From Biomphalaria glabrata (lineage: Eukaryota > Mollusca > Gastropoda > Planorbidae), in contig NC_074724.1 in the NCBI RefSeq assembly GCF_947242115.1, forward strand, positions 37,544,998 to 37,608,997: 64,000 nucleotides of DNA, in the 5' to 3' direction. A program made the position numbers and the translations under genes. Shown here in pieces: positions 1 to 11,640 of the stretch (within the stretch, counting starts at the first letter, position 1; each line of letters opens with the position of its first letter). The notes under the pieces were generated by a model. The model saw only the letters and a list, made by a program, of their open reading frames with translations, was not told the DNA's origin and searched no databases.

Positions 1-525
1 ATTAGCTATCAGTTACGTTAATGTGCGAAATCGACATTTTGCCTCTAAATATAGGCATAATGTTCATATTAACGGTTTAAGTACTCTTAGGGTTAGGATA
101 GGGTTGCAAGCTCCTGCAAATAACTATAAAATAATAATTCAATTTATTAAGCGCTGTTAACAAAGCACTATAAACTCTTGCAGAGCTGACTTTTTGAGTC
201 AAAACGCAAGAGTTAAGTCGAAGATAACTACAACATTACGTAGTACCTGGACAAGTGGATCCTGGTAGTTGGTGATAAATACAAAATGTGTACTCTTCTA
301 ATTCTGTTCTAATGTTGCTGCTCGGCGGTCTGAAAGTTCAACAAGAATACAGCGCCCACTTTCTCTTTCTACTGCGCCAAATACCTATATTGTTCATACC
401 TCACAACCAGCAAAGACATACCTGACTTACTAGGCGTCCCATTTTTATCACTGGAGCAATACACCACAGGTGCGTTATGTAAGTCAAACTCATACGATAC
501 GTCACACACGCACACCAATCACCGT
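1..525. other. Intergenic AT-rich DNA, no feature recognised
   Basis: No open reading frame of note, no splice-bounded exon and no recognisable repeat was seen on either strand. Confidence 0.5.
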
Positions 526-660
526 TCACAAGAGGGGAGGGGAGTAATAGGGGGAGAAAATGAAAGAATGTCAAGAGGAGGGGAGGGAAGAGAAATTGGG
601 GAAAGAAAACTAAGTCTTAATAGTAAAAAGGGAGGGGGGGGGGAACAGAAGTTATCTAAG
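526..660 (+). repeat. Purine-rich, G-run-rich tract
   Basis: The plus strand is almost entirely A and G here, with many runs of four or more G and a run of about ten G near 637-646. Such a tract could form G-quadruplex or triplex structures. It contrasts with the surrounding AT-rich DNA. No gene is implied. Confidence 0.6.
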
Positions 661-889
661 ACGCCCAGGATGACATCACATCCAGACGATGGCTGCTAGC
701 GGCTCCTGGATGTCCCTCTTTGCTTTAGCAGAGACAAGGGGAGGGAAGCGACCTCTGTGACCCGAGTTGAGTCTGTCTTGGTCCAATGAATGGAAAAGGG
801 TTTGTGTTTAAAGGAGATGGACTGGGTGACAAAATCAGCTCTTCTATTAGCATATGTGATGTAATACTAAAATATGATTTTATTCTTTT

Positions 890-1010
890 TGACTCACAAT
901 CGACTGGTGTCTGGAAATTTAAGCTCCCAGTAATTTAGTCACCCGGAAATTTAGGAACCGGGAAATCGGGCACTTTTTGACAAGGCGGAAAATTAGGCAC
1001 TCTTCAATAG
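890..1010 (+). repeat. Short degenerate repeat with GGAAATTTAGG core
   Basis: Variants of a roughly 23-nt word (GGAAATTTAGGnACC) recur three to four times between about 905 and 1000. A single isolated copy is seen again at 7909-7930. It looks like a small decayed minisatellite or a fragment of a dispersed repeat. Confidence 0.4.
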
Positions 1011-1486
1011 AGACTTAATTTAGAAGAAAATTGATTTTTTAGCGCATTTTATTCCGAAAAGACCAACTGTAATATTGGTATTATAATCAGGACAATGTCT
1101 GTCTTTGACAAAACAGAGACTAAGCATACTGAAGTAAGCAACAGAACTATCAGGTTACATCAATGGTAATTAGATTACTGATGGTAATTAAATAAAAAAA
1201 ATATCGATTAATAAAAAAAGCTTTTGCTATGATGAAAGAGCTATATTATAGTGAGCTTTTAGCCTAAGTCTTTCGCACCAATCACTTTGTGCATAAGCAT
1301 TTCCCTGTTAGCAAGCACTGATAGTCACGTCAAAGCATATCTTCATTGGCCTACAGCGACAAGAGTACCTGTTTGATTCCGCAACGCATCTGGCCCCTGT
1401 TACAGTAAGATTCACACCTGGAAGTCATCATTCTCTGGTCAATCTGTTGTTCACGCATCCAGCTCTACGCCCCCACCCCTCACCCT
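1011..1486. other. AT-rich intergenic stretch, nothing recognised
   Basis: No exon-like, RNA-like or repeat structure was recognised apart from short A runs. Confidence 0.4.
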
Positions 1487-1560
1487 GCCCGCTCCCGCAG
1501 TTTCACCCCACCTCCTGACTCCCTCCCAGCCCGCTTCCGCAGTTTCATCCATTTCTTGAA
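1487..1560 (+). repeat. Two-copy C-rich direct repeat
   Basis: A C-rich segment ending CCGCAGTTTCACCCC is repeated about 46 bp later as CCGCAGTTTCATCC. Both copies are preceded by runs of pyrimidine. Confidence 0.5.
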
Positions 1561-1749
1561 CCTGTCAGTCAGCTTCAGTGATCTTGGCTACCTAGTCACA
1601 TTCCTTGTACCTCGTATATTTCTATTAAATAATAAATATTTATAAATAAAATTCTTTTCTATAAGGACCTAAGTTATTTATTGCGTGTATCCTCCGGCAC
1701 ATACTAGATACTATGCAACAAGTCTCATAACACACAACATTGCACTAGA

Positions 1750-1930
1750 CTAGTCCACTAGATTTAGGCTTAGATCTATTTAAATTCAACATTCAATTCA
1801 GCTTTATTGAAAAATGTTTCAAGTTGTCAGCACCTTAAATCTTCATCAAAACATTTAAAATATAATTTCATAGATCTATACAATAATTCCATCATATGTA
1901 GTCCTAAATCTATTTAAATTCAATTTTGAT
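1750..1930 (+). repeat. Dispersed ~125-bp AT-rich repeat, copy 1
   Basis: The block CTAGATTTAGGCTTAGATCT followed by a TTTAAATTCAA word, a 'gtcagcaccttaaat' word and an 'aacttcatagatct'-like word occurs about one and a half times here. Related copies lie at 12816-13020. The same order of words in both places indicates a dispersed, locally tandem repeat. No coding capacity is visible. Confidence 0.5.
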
Positions 1931-2403
1931 AACATAAAAAAATGTATACCTAGATTTACGCTTTATCATGTTATTGTTGTCATTTTAATTTGAGAATAAT
2001 ATTACTCTCCCCCCCCCATTCCCTATGTTTTCCTATTATTTCTATTTGCTTTGTTTCTTCCTCTCTGGGTTCCAGTCTAGTCTTGCAATGGTGTCTGCTG
2101 TTCTTCCCATTGTGTGCCCAATGCATCCCCATGTGCATCATTTGATTAGTTAGTTTAGTTGTGCTGTCTGGTTGTTTAGGCAACTCTAGCTCCTTGGTCA
2201 CAGACTGAGATGTACAGATCAAATCCACCCAGTAGTGCTACCATCTGCCTACAGACTGTGATATAAATTCTAGTTAGCAGAAAGGCCAGACCTGACCTGG
2301 AGCCGGAGTCAGGGCCTCCTGACCTGCTAACACTTTACTTTTTATTTCTAAAAATAGATGGTTTTAAAAGATCTTTATTTATCTTAGTTTATAATATTTT
2401 TTC

Positions 2404-2405
<2 letters not shown>

Positions 2406-2451
<46 letters not shown>
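2406..2451. repeat. (TA)n microsatellite
   Basis: About 23 uninterrupted TA dinucleotides lie directly before a retroelement-like coding tail. A shorter TA-rich run lies at 2655-2678 on its other side. Confidence 0.95.
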
Positions 2452-2453
<2 letters not shown>

Positions 2454-2462
2454 AGAGAGAGC

Positions 2463-2642
2463 ATAAAGGAAGGGTCACGGATTGCAGATGTCATACACAA
2501 CAGAAGCAGAAAGAAGGGTGAAAATGCAACGGCGCCTGGTGATTATATATGCCCAACCTGCGATCGCAGCAGTGTATCAAGGATTGGCCTCTTTAGTCAC
2601 ACAAGAAGTTGCAAAGGTAAAAGATCGTCTCTCCAGATGTAA
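2463..2642 (+). pseudogene. Non-LTR retroelement C-terminal zinc-knuckle tail (fragment)
   Basis: This is a 59-codon reading frame closed by TAA. It contains GDYICPTCDRSSVSRIGLFS followed by H-T-R-S-C, giving a C-x2-C-x12-H-x4-C knuckle. A Cys-x2-Cys motif followed by 'RIGLxSHxRxC' is typical of the extreme C-terminus of many animal LINE reverse-transcriptase proteins. The rest of such a protein (endonuclease, RT) is absent upstream, where only the (TA)n tract is seen, so this is read as a 5'-truncated relic. A host C2HC zinc-finger exon is a less likely alternative: an AAG|GTAAAA donor-like site falls after the knuckle at about 2617. Confidence 0.6.
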
Positions 2643-3559
2643 AATGCCGCAGAATATATAAATATATATATATATACTTACAGGATTTGATTTGGTGATC
2701 CCTCTTCAGAAACATCAGGTATGTTATTTAAATTTATGCATTAACAACCAAATAATAATGACTAGATATTTCTTATGAAATAATAGTTATTATGTGTACT
2801 CCTCAAAAGTTGTATTGGAATAATTTGTTTTTAAAACAAAGCTGGACATTAAATTCAATTGTGATTGATTTCAACCCACTGATACAAGGGGCATGCTTGC
2901 AAGTATAGCAGCCAAAAAAAAACTAAATAAACAATAACCATACTTTTAGACTTAGATCCTCCCCCTCTGTTTGGTGCATTGAGTGGCAAGCTGTCTCCAA
3001 AAAGATCTGTCTGAAGTCTGTTCACCCATATTTATAGAAATATAAAAAGATTCTGACTTCTAGAAAAGATAAAAAATGGAAAGGCTAACTAAACTTTGAC
3101 AATGTAATGGAAAAAAATCAATGTTGAACCATCCTAATAGTTTGTGATGAGAAATGTCATCAGCCACCTTGGCAGCAGTACCAAAAAAACTGCCAAGCCA
3201 AATGTTAGGCACTGTCATTTTTGTCTAGTAAATGATGTTTCACAGCAATACAGTGCAGTCCTTCATCAGAACAATGTTGCCTGAGTACTGAAACTTAAAT
3301 AAGTTTAGAAACCTTTGAAAGCATCTTGTCAAATTACAACCAATACCTTCTGAAGAACTTTATAAAATGGTACTCAAAACAGCTTAGTTTTCTCTTTTAG
3401 TGAGTGCTGACAAAACATTAATGAGGAAGTGGACTCAAGATAAGGATACCATCATTTATATTACATTTAACTTATGCATTACACTTTTTATATTTTAAAT
3501 TTTGCATTTTAAAATGTAATTTTTGCTTGCAATATTTTATCAACTTTTTTTTTTTTAGA

Positions 3560-3660
3560 TCAAAGGAATGTACATGCTGCTGATATAGAAAAAGTTTCTG
3601 ACTGCTTACAGATCAGTGTTCTTAGTTCTGCTATTGATTTACTATTGCATAATAAATAAA
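3560..3660 (+). CDS. Candidate terminal exon of an unknown host gene
   Basis: A long T tract ending in AG (about 3547-3559) looks like a 3' splice site. The following frame reads QRNVHAADIEKVSDCLQISV and on to a stop near 3657, with overlapping AATAAA hexamers at the stop. Composition is more coding-like than the flanks. No homology is recognised. It could instead be noise in an intron. The exact frame depends on an unseen upstream exon. Confidence 0.25.
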
Positions 3661-3704
3661 CATGTAATGATCAATCACATTTTTATACCAAGTTCATCTA
3701 ATGA

Positions 3705-3966
3705 TTTACACAGCATATTATCAGCATTCACAGTTCATCTAATGATCTACATATGAAGCAGCACCATGCAGAGCTAACATCACCTACTGAAGAGAGTTTC
3801 CATCATGCTTTAGCAACAATCCAAAAACAAAATGAAAAAGTGGTTTCTTTGTTTGGGACAAGTCCTGAAAGGCCTTCAGAATCTGGGAGCACACTATTGT
3901 TAACAAGCAGTGTGTCATATGACCAGCACAATGACCAACAGCCTTTACTTTTCGAACCAAAGTCAG
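3705..3966 (+). CDS. Candidate internal exon of an unknown host gene
   Basis: This frame is open from 3705 and includes a possible start ATG at 3753. Residues HHALATIQKQNEKVVSLFGT and onward are polar, Ser/Gln-rich and well balanced, unlike translated AT-rich noise. The frame runs into TCAG|GTAACT, a good 5' splice site at 3966/3967. A TTATCAG or CACAG acceptor lies at 3724 or 3733. No domain is recognised, and the segment looks like a disordered linker or tail. If spliced to the acceptor at 6005 it would end after about seven codons. Confidence 0.35.
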
Positions 3967-3984
3967 GTAACTATGAAACTATCT

Positions 3985-4330
3985 AAAGCACATAGGAGTC
4001 TAATGACACATTTTTACTAAACTTTAAATTAAATGGATCTTAAATGTCTAGTGAAACATTGTAATCAAACTATGATTTTTGAATATAGTCTAGTAAAACA
4101 TTATGATTGAACTTTGTTTAGTGCATAAATGTCTAGTGAAAAATTCTGATAAAACTTTGTTTAGTTCATATGAGTGTAGTGAAAAATTGTGACCCAACTT
4201 TGTAATATGCATAAAAGTCTAGTGAAACATTTTGATCAAACTTTGTAAAGTTCATAGATGTCTGGTGAAACAATCTGATCAAATCTTTTTAGCGCATAAA
4301 AATCTAGTAAAACATTCTTATCACCTATGC
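3985..4330 (+). repeat. Degenerate ~60-bp tandem repeat, about six copies
   Basis: Words of the form 'cataaatgTCTAGTGAAACATT' followed by 'tgATCAAACTTTGTttag' recur with a spacing of roughly 55-65 bp. Copies differ at many positions, so the array is old. It begins just after the candidate exon donor and so lies in the putative intron. Confidence 0.7.
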
Positions 4331-4479
4331 TTATCTTATAGAAGTCTAAAAAAAAGTTCCCTTTTCAGTCCTTGTAATCTATAGGAAAGTTAATATTAAG
4401 GTTATAAATCTGTTTTTGTGGCCTACAGTTAACAAGCAGTTTGTCATGTCTCCTTATTAAAGGTTCTGGATTTGTTAGT

Positions 4480-4580
4480 GGTTTGCAGCTTGTTCATATT
4501 TCCTTTTTGAACTCATTAGTATTTCTGAACTTCTTTTTAATTTCTTAGACAGCTCATTAGGAGTATGGAACCCTTTCCTA
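4480..4580 (+). repeat. ~58-bp 'CATTAGGAG' tandem repeat, first block
   Basis: Two copies of the word set 'CTCATTAGgAGT…gAACTTGTTCATATTTCCTTagaca' are seen. The main block of the same family is at 5195-5765. The two blocks are separated by ordinary DNA and a SINE. Confidence 0.65.
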
Positions 4581-4865
4581 TGACAACTTTTTAGGAGTGT
4601 TATGGTATCATTGATATGTGTGTGTGTGTTTTATGATTAGGGTTAGTTATGCAATGAGAATGATGCAAGATAAGCCGCCTTGTCATTAGTGTTCTTGACT
4701 CCAGAATGCCTATTTGAAAGTACATTTTTTTAGTGAGTTAGATTTTCTTTGGAATACAATTTTTTCATTATTACTAAGTTTATTACATTTAGGCTTTCCC
4801 CCAGGATAGATTACAGTTATTCATTTCATTTAAACTTGATTTTCTTTATAATGTAATTCAAGTTC

Positions 4866-5050
4866 TGTTTTGTTTGTTGTAAAATGTTTTACATGTTTCG
4901 GATGTTCCTTCAGAGTTGAAGATAATTACTTCCTAGTCCTAACCTCCCGCAGGACGACAGAGGATGGGAGCGGGCAGGGTTTTAACCCTGGACCATCGAT
5001 AAATCTGAACGACAGTCCAGCGCGCAAACCACACGACCAGGCAGCCATCC
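4866..5050 (-). repeat. tRNA-derived SINE
   Basis: On the minus strand, starting near 5048, a tRNA-like head is visible. An A-box-like stretch TGGTCGTGTGGTTTGCGCGC is followed about 35 nt later by a B-box-like GGTTAAAACCC. Together they resemble a RNA polymerase III internal promoter. The body continues leftward to about 4866 with a conserved-looking end (GAACATCCGAAACATG on the minus strand). The element is GC-richer than its surroundings and sits between two blocks of the ~58-bp repeat. Its family name is not known to me. Confidence 0.7.
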
Positions 5051-5194
5051 AGTTCTATTTAGTATTAATCACAAAAAATCAATAAGTAATTTCAAGTTAA
5101 GATGTAATATACCTTTAGTAGTTTAATTGTGTACCAGCAGTTTGGTGCTTCAGGTCAACAACCATACACTACAAGGAGTTGTCAACTGGTTGAT

Positions 5195-5765
5195 ACTTAC
5201 TTTGAGAACTCATTAGGAGTTTGCAACTTGTTAACATTTTCTTAGCTCATCAGGAGTTTGCATCTTGTTCATATTTTCTTAGATCAGTGTTTCCCAAACT
5301 GTGTTCTGTAGAACCCTATTTAACTAGTAACCACAACATAAATTTATCTCTGTAAAAAAAAACAACAAAATGTTTCGCTAATGACTCAAAATGTGTGAAG
5401 TGTTCCATTAAGAAAAATAATGCCTTAGAGAACTAACTAAGAGTTTGCAACTTGTTCATATTTCATAATATATAGCTCATTAGGAGTTTGCAACTTGTTT
5501 ATATTTTATTAGACAACTTATAAGGAGTCTGAAATTCATTCATAATTCCTTGACAACTAAAGGAGTCTGCAACATGTTCATGTTTACTTAGACAGCTCAT
5601 TAGGAGTTAAGAACCTATTCATGTTTCCTTAGAGAACTTATTAGGTGTATGGAACTTGTTCATATCTCCTTGACAGTTCATTAAGATTCTGCAATTTGTT
5701 CATATTTCATTTGACAGCCCAATAGGAGTTCAGAACTTGTTCATATTTCCTTTCTTGAAGGTCAC
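5195..5765 (+). repeat. ~58-bp 'CATTAGGAG' tandem repeat, main block
   Basis: About nine or ten copies of a 55-60 bp unit with core CTCATTAGGAGTTTGCAACT followed by TGTTCATATTTCCTTAGACA are present. Copies are 75-90 percent alike by eye. The block is interrupted at 5285-5421 by a hAT-like insertion. Confidence 0.8.
5285..5421 (+). mobile_element. hAT-like MITE remnant
   Basis: It begins CAGTGTTTCCCAAACTGTG and continues with TTCTGTAGAACCC, the signature of hAT terminal inverted repeats. It contains AAGTGTTCCATTAAG near the other end. Flanking 8-mers TCTTAGAT and CCTTAGAG match at six of eight places, consistent with a decayed 8-bp target duplication inside the ~58-bp repeat array. Confidence 0.5.
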
Positions 5766-6005
5766 CAATACATTTCTGTAAATAATGTTGAATAATGTCT
5801 ATATTCAAATTTTTTTGAAATACTAAATTTGATTTAAATGGCTTTGGTTAGATTAAAATCATGTCTGAAACTTTGTCACAAGTTTAGAGATTGTCTATTC
5901 TTACTCTTAATTTTACCTTTTTATTAACTTGCGTATTTTTGTTTTTATTTCTTACTCATAATTTTTACCTTTTTATTAACTTGTGTATTTTTGCTCTTTT
6001 TTTAG

Positions 6006-6100
6006 GACACTGTTCAAAGATATTTTAAGATGTTGGCCTCACATCTTGACACTTGTTAGAGTGTAAAGATTTGACTTAACAAATGTTAAAATAAAAAGAG
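6006..6100 (+). CDS. Candidate 3'-terminal exon with poly(A) signal
   Basis: A pyrimidine-rich run ending TTTTTTTAG precedes 6006. Phase 0 gives DTVQRYFKMLASHLDTC then stop. The phase dictated by the 3966 donor gives only GHCSKIF then stop. An AATAAA hexamer lies at about 6091. Either reading would make this the end of the gene suggested by 3705-3966. No homology is recognised. Confidence 0.2.
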
Positions 6101-7731
6101 CACATTGTGGAGGGTTGACCGTCATTAAAAAATTTACATGTACTTATTCTGTTTAAAAAAATGTCCCTCTAACAAATAAAAAAAAATAAAGTAAATATAT
6201 TACTCTTCTTTTTTGTAAGGTTTAGCTGATTTGCTTCACTTTCTTACCTTTTTTTTTTTTACACTTATAATAAACTTAGGAAATCAGTATTTGCTCAGGC
6301 TATGAGCAAACCACAAACAATACCAACTGAAATATACAGAAACTAGTTGACACAACATAACCTGTGGTAAAAAAATGGGTTAGCTGATTTAACTAGAAAA
6401 AAAGCAGAAACAATAGAGACCACTCTATTTGAAAAGTACAACAATCCAAAGTTATGTACTTAAAATCCAACCAAAGAAATGAAAAAAAAGGCAAACATAA
6501 TGGGGGGGGGGGGGGTCACTTTATCACATTGTCAATGTTTGGGACTGTGATAGAAGTTAGAAAAAAAATTAATAAAATTTGTACTAATTAAAAATATATA
6601 TAAAAAAAGTTTTTTTTAAACATTGTGTTTATTTTTTAGATGGCCACCATCTCCATAGAGACCCAAAAGACTAGACTAGACATGCCTAAAGCCTATCTTC
6701 TTAACTATAAAGTTATATAAAAAAATTGAAATTTCACAGTACATCCCCCTTATGTAAAATAGGCATATTGATCATTTTCTTATAAAATTGATTTAATTTT
6801 AGCTCTTTAAGGCATTCTGCTAAAAATTATCTTAATTGATTTATTAAACTTAGAGGATTTGAATTTTGCTGATGATATTTAGCTTCTATTTCATTTTTAA
6901 AAATGTCAGTCTAAAATTGGGCTAGCAGGCTACTAAACCAGATTATGATAATAAAATGCCTAGTAGATAATCTATTACTTTGGATGGATGTCTGTTACAG
7001 TCTGTCAACAACCTGAGTTGTATTATGAATGAAAAAATGCTGATGTCAAAGCAATGGATAGTAATGCAAGAGTCTCCTCTATACAGCTCAAGAAAATTCA
7101 GACCTCAAAAGGCATATCTTTGAGAATTTAATTTATATTTTTCAAAACTGATAGGTTTTGCACTATGAAAGTATGAATTTGATATCTAGCTAAGAACAAC
7201 TAGTAACACCTGTAATGTAACCAACATAAATGGTACACACTGACTTGCTGGTCATCAAAATGTAGAATGGTCTGTGTTATTGTGTCCCGGACCTACACTT
7301 AGCATGTAACAAATATAAATAGTACACACTGACTTGAGTCCAATTTTAATAATAATAATATACTGTAACTTCAAGCATTCAGTTACAAATCACTGGTTGA
7401 ATGAGAAAATGCTGGATATCCTTCATAGCTGTTACACAAACATAATCCACATATAGAAATACAGTTACAAATGCATCAAAGTGATATCAAATAATAATTC
7501 CTTTAGAATAAGTATATCTCTGGTCAGTTGAGCATTATCCAAAAGTTCCATTAAATGTTTGTTCTAAACAATGTTTTCAATTTATAATTAAGATTTAATG
7601 TTGGTATATGTTTAAAAAAAAGAAAGTCTTTTGTTTGGTATTTAATTCATGTCTGAATTCATATCAATATAATGAATTTTAATGGTAAAAAGATCAGTGG
7701 CTGTTATTCATCTCATTTCTTTCTCCAGGAT
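6101..7731. other. AT-rich intergenic or intronic DNA
   Basis: Only homopolymer runs were noted, including a run of about 13 G at 6501-6516. A word 'aCATAAATaGTACACACTGACTTG' occurs twice, near 7228 and 7313. No gene or structured repeat is supported. Confidence 0.4.
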
Positions 7732-7812
7732 TGTCAGACTTCTGCTAGATGTTGATCTTTTCATCACAACACCAATAACTTCTTCTTGGAGTCAAGAAAA
7801 AGCTATTTAAAT
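7732..7812 (+). CDS. Candidate terminal exon, unknown product
   Basis: A strong acceptor (ATTTCTTTCTCCAG) is followed by a frame reading IVRLLLDVDLFITTPITSSW and closing at TAA about 80 nt in. The frame requires two bases from a preceding exon, which the 3966 donor does not supply, so the link to that exon is unsupported. Confidence 0.2.
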
Positions 7813-10800
7813 TCCCTTAAAGATCACAAATTAATGCTGATGACATAAAGCACATTTATCCACGAAATCTTATGAACACATAATATTATGTTGTACAACT
7901 AAATAGTGGTGTCTGGAAATTTAGGCAGTGTGTATGTAGTGTATATGCTTATTTATTATTTATCTGTTTCTTAAACATAGGCTTATGTTCCCCGCGCTAC
8001 CCAAACTATAATTCGGAGTGTGAAACATAACAGATTAACAGGTGCTATATTATGTTTCGTTTAACAAAGATTTTCTTACACTCTACATATTCCTCCCCCC
8101 CCCCCGAGAGGTGGGCCAGGGGTAGTGGTAAGTATTATAATCACGGACTGAGAAGACCTAACGGCGAGCGAGAAAGGGGTTACGTCGTCACTAGATCTGT
8201 GTGAGCTCAATACAATTTTTTCTCTTCGTGGTGTAGTCTTAATCATAAACAGATAAAAATTAAAGTTTTAAGATACTGTTAATCTTCTATAATAAAATGC
8301 TTATTTCTTATAGTAATACGTTTCCCGTACTAGATCTTTATAATTTATTGTCATTGCTCTATATAGTATAGATCACTTACTCACAATGCATACTTTTGTT
8401 GAAAAGAAAAATAATTAAACATATCGTGTAGATATAGATGCGTGTTTCATTATGTTCGTGTATATTTTTGTTTTATTTTATCAATATTTCGCTTTGCTTG
8501 GTGACTTAATAGATAAAAATAAATCTAATTGTTAATATATATTTTGTTGTTGATAATTTCTTAAATAGAAAAAAAGAAGAAATAACAAGTTGTTCATCAA
8601 ATGATTATTAACATTTTATTTAGACCTTCATTTGAGTAAATAAAAAAAAAACATAGTTGAACGCATAAGAACAAAACACTCTCTTTTAAACATGTTATTT
8701 GAAGTTCAATATAGATAAAGGAGATCAATATGCTTAAAAACAACATGGTGGGCGGAATAGATCTAGTTATCTGGGCGTCTGAACTTCTAAATCTTGTATA
8801 TCTAGTTCTAGATCTAGAGCAGGGCTGAGCAAATAACGACCCCCCTGGCCACAAGTGGCCCGCTGGAGTGTTTTATGTTCTAATATTACTGTAAGAACTG
8901 GTCGATGCTGACTGACAGTAATTTAACAGCAGTCGCAAGGATTACAACTAGTAATATATCTAAAACATTTTTAATCTTTTAATTTTCACAATGAAATCAT
9001 TTTCTTTTTACTCCAGCGCAAGAACACCATCCAATCCAATCACTCGTTCAGCCTTTTTTTTTTTTTATATACATTTGCGTCATTCGCGATTTCACTAGTT
9101 GGTCACGTGACAGGGCCCAGCTCTTGTCCCTATCGGTTATACAAATGGGTCAAATGAAATTTTCTTTAATTGTGATTAATTTAATTTAGCCATAGAAAGA
9201 AATAATGATGTAGCGCTGTCTTTAATCTAGAATAAATAATCAATGTAATGTAGGTCGATTGTATTTATTATTTAATAGATCTACATCTATATCTCATGTT
9301 TATTGTGTATTTCAAATAAATGTTGTTTTTTTTTAACTTTTTTTTGTGACTTCACGAAAGGTATTGTGTATGTGTTTTTTTTGCTTTTTTTGTTTGTCTT
9401 TGACTGTTTACAAAACGTATGGTATTCTATTTTGGCCATATTTCATAATGTGTAGCAATTCATCACTTTTAATTTAAATTTATTCTATTTTACTAGTTAA
9501 ATTTATATGAAGAGATGCTCGTCCCTCCTCTTTTCGCATTCCGGACTTGGGACCAGACAGTGGTGAAGTTGCCGACATTGCAACTAACTAATCCTAACTA
9601 TAGGCAACATTTTTTTTTTACTTTCATCATGTAGGCTTCTTTTACACTCATATCCGTCATGTAGTCTTGTTCAACCCACCCACATTTGCTTATCTTCTTA
9701 AGAGTGGTCCAGATGTTTAATTATGCCTTATGGTTAACACTCTTTAAGGCCTTCCTCTGCCTATAAATCCCCCTTTTTTATGTACTTATTAAAGCTGGAT
9801 ACTCTAGTTAACACCTAGTTGAATGCTAGACAGAATAGCAGCTATAGAAGTAATAAAAATTTATATAAGGAGAGATGGTTCATTGAAAAGTCATTGTCTT
9901 TTACACTCATCTACGCGTTTGCAAAACATTGGTAAAAAAGATTTTTAAATGGGAATAGATTTGAGAATTTTAAAATAGTTTTTTAAATGTATTTATATGC
10001 CTATTGTATATTTTCACTATAAAGTAAACAATAAACTAAGAATTTTAAAAAAAATCTAAACATCTATAAACATAATTAAAAAGGAACAAAAAAATAACAA
10101 CAACACAAAACTTCTTTATTTCTTTCTTTAGATATACATAAATAAAATTAGTTTTAACATAAATGATCAGTGCAGAACACCATACTTTTTTTCGGCTAAA
10201 CAAGTGGAGAAAGAGAGATAGGTGTGCGCTGTTGGGTCATGCCATTTCGTCAGCGTACTGATAGACAGTTGAAAACTTATTGACCTAAATTACAAGGCTC
10301 CCAACCTGTATTTATTTAATTATACTTTTGATTAAAGCCATTATTTTTATTGGGACATGATTATAACACAAATTAATCAGATCCTGTACCTTAGAATTAG
10401 ATCTAGACATCGCCAGGAAAAAGGGAGGGGGAGGGGTCATGAATGTCATGAACATTTTTTTTTCGCAATTAAAATAAAAATATAAAAATAAAAGTCATAT
10501 GGATATATAGAGTTATTTAAACACTCATTGCATTTTGTTTTGCAATATTTTTGAAAGCTGCGAAGAAGGTTTGAATCTTTAAGCCACATATACTTCAGTC
10601 AAATGTGTTTACGAAACCTGGCGCGGTCCAATAAACGACAACTTGTCGTTGACGTGGCCGTCTTATTAGTGTAGATTTGATATCCTAGTATCTAGTTCTA
10701 GAGTATTCTAGACCTAGATTGGCTAGATATACATTTCTAGATCTCTTACGTAGATCTAAATCCATATTGTAAAATTCTAGATCTAGATCTATAATATGTC

Positions 10801-11640
10801 TACTTCGGGATTGTAGCATTCACCAACCTATGCTTAGATAAGTTAGATCGTGATTTTCTAAATCAAGTAGATCATACTCTTACTCTTACATATCTATCTT
10901 AATATCTAGAATATAGACTTGTGACTCTTTCGGCTTCTGTTGCCAGAGTAATTTCCTTGTTTAAACCAATTTTAATTTCTAGATCTACGAAGTCTACACG
11001 ATGACGATTCTTTAAAAACATTATTTGATTTAAGAAATTGTTGGATAAAATTAAACTTTAAAAAGAATTAAGCAAAGTTATAGATCTCTAGATTCTTATC
11101 TACGTAGGACTAATAAGTTCACTTCAGCTGTGAGCCTGTGTTAAAGCGTCCATTGACAACCAATCATATAAGAGAAAAAAAATCACGCGAACCAATCGGA
11201 TTATTCTTGTCTGTAAACAGAAGATATATATATATATGTCTTAGCAGTTCTTTTTATAGTCAAGAAACGCATTTATATAGGAGGGAAGAAACTTCAAACT
11301 TAAATCATTAATTTTCATTGGATGTCTTTTTATAGTATGACCTTAAAAAAAAACAACAAACGATGAGACCAAACATGGCGGGCTCCCTTTAACCATTGTG
11401 TATGAATATCAAGTAAAAACAATGAATCTTTTGGTCATTTTCAGCTCTTATATGACAAGGTGACCATTATTAAATGCATTTTTACATACAAAAATAATAT
11501 TTTTCAATGTAACCATTAAGTAAAATGCGTGCAGCACGGGGCTTTAGTGAATGAATGCTTACATATAGTGGCGTCCCATACACGACAGCAGGATCTCATG
11601 AGGATGCTGGGGGATTATGTGCTGCTCCATGCAGCCAGTC
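7813..11640. other. AT-rich intergenic DNA with scattered repeat fragments
   Basis: No convincing gene. A hAT-end-like CAGGGCTGAGCAAATAACGA with GGCCACAAGTGGCCCGC lies at 8821-8868. A T-rich stretch lies at 9050-9065. A region dense in TCTAGATC words spans 10,675-10,960. A short frame on the minus strand near 9580 (MSATSPLSGPKSG…) has no splice support. Confidence 0.4.
10675..10960. repeat. TCTAGATC-rich tract
   Basis: Overlapping TCTAGA and AGATCT palindromes occur repeatedly, with longer runs such as TCTAGATCTAGATCT at about 10,778. The same motif cloud recurs at 15,190-15,400 and in the spacer of each array unit. Confidence 0.7.

Noticed and set aside
9535-9600. Minus-strand 32-codon frame MSATSPLSGPKSGMRKEEG
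   Set aside because: No donor site, no homology, and it ends within AT-rich DNA. It may be part of a dispersed repeat.
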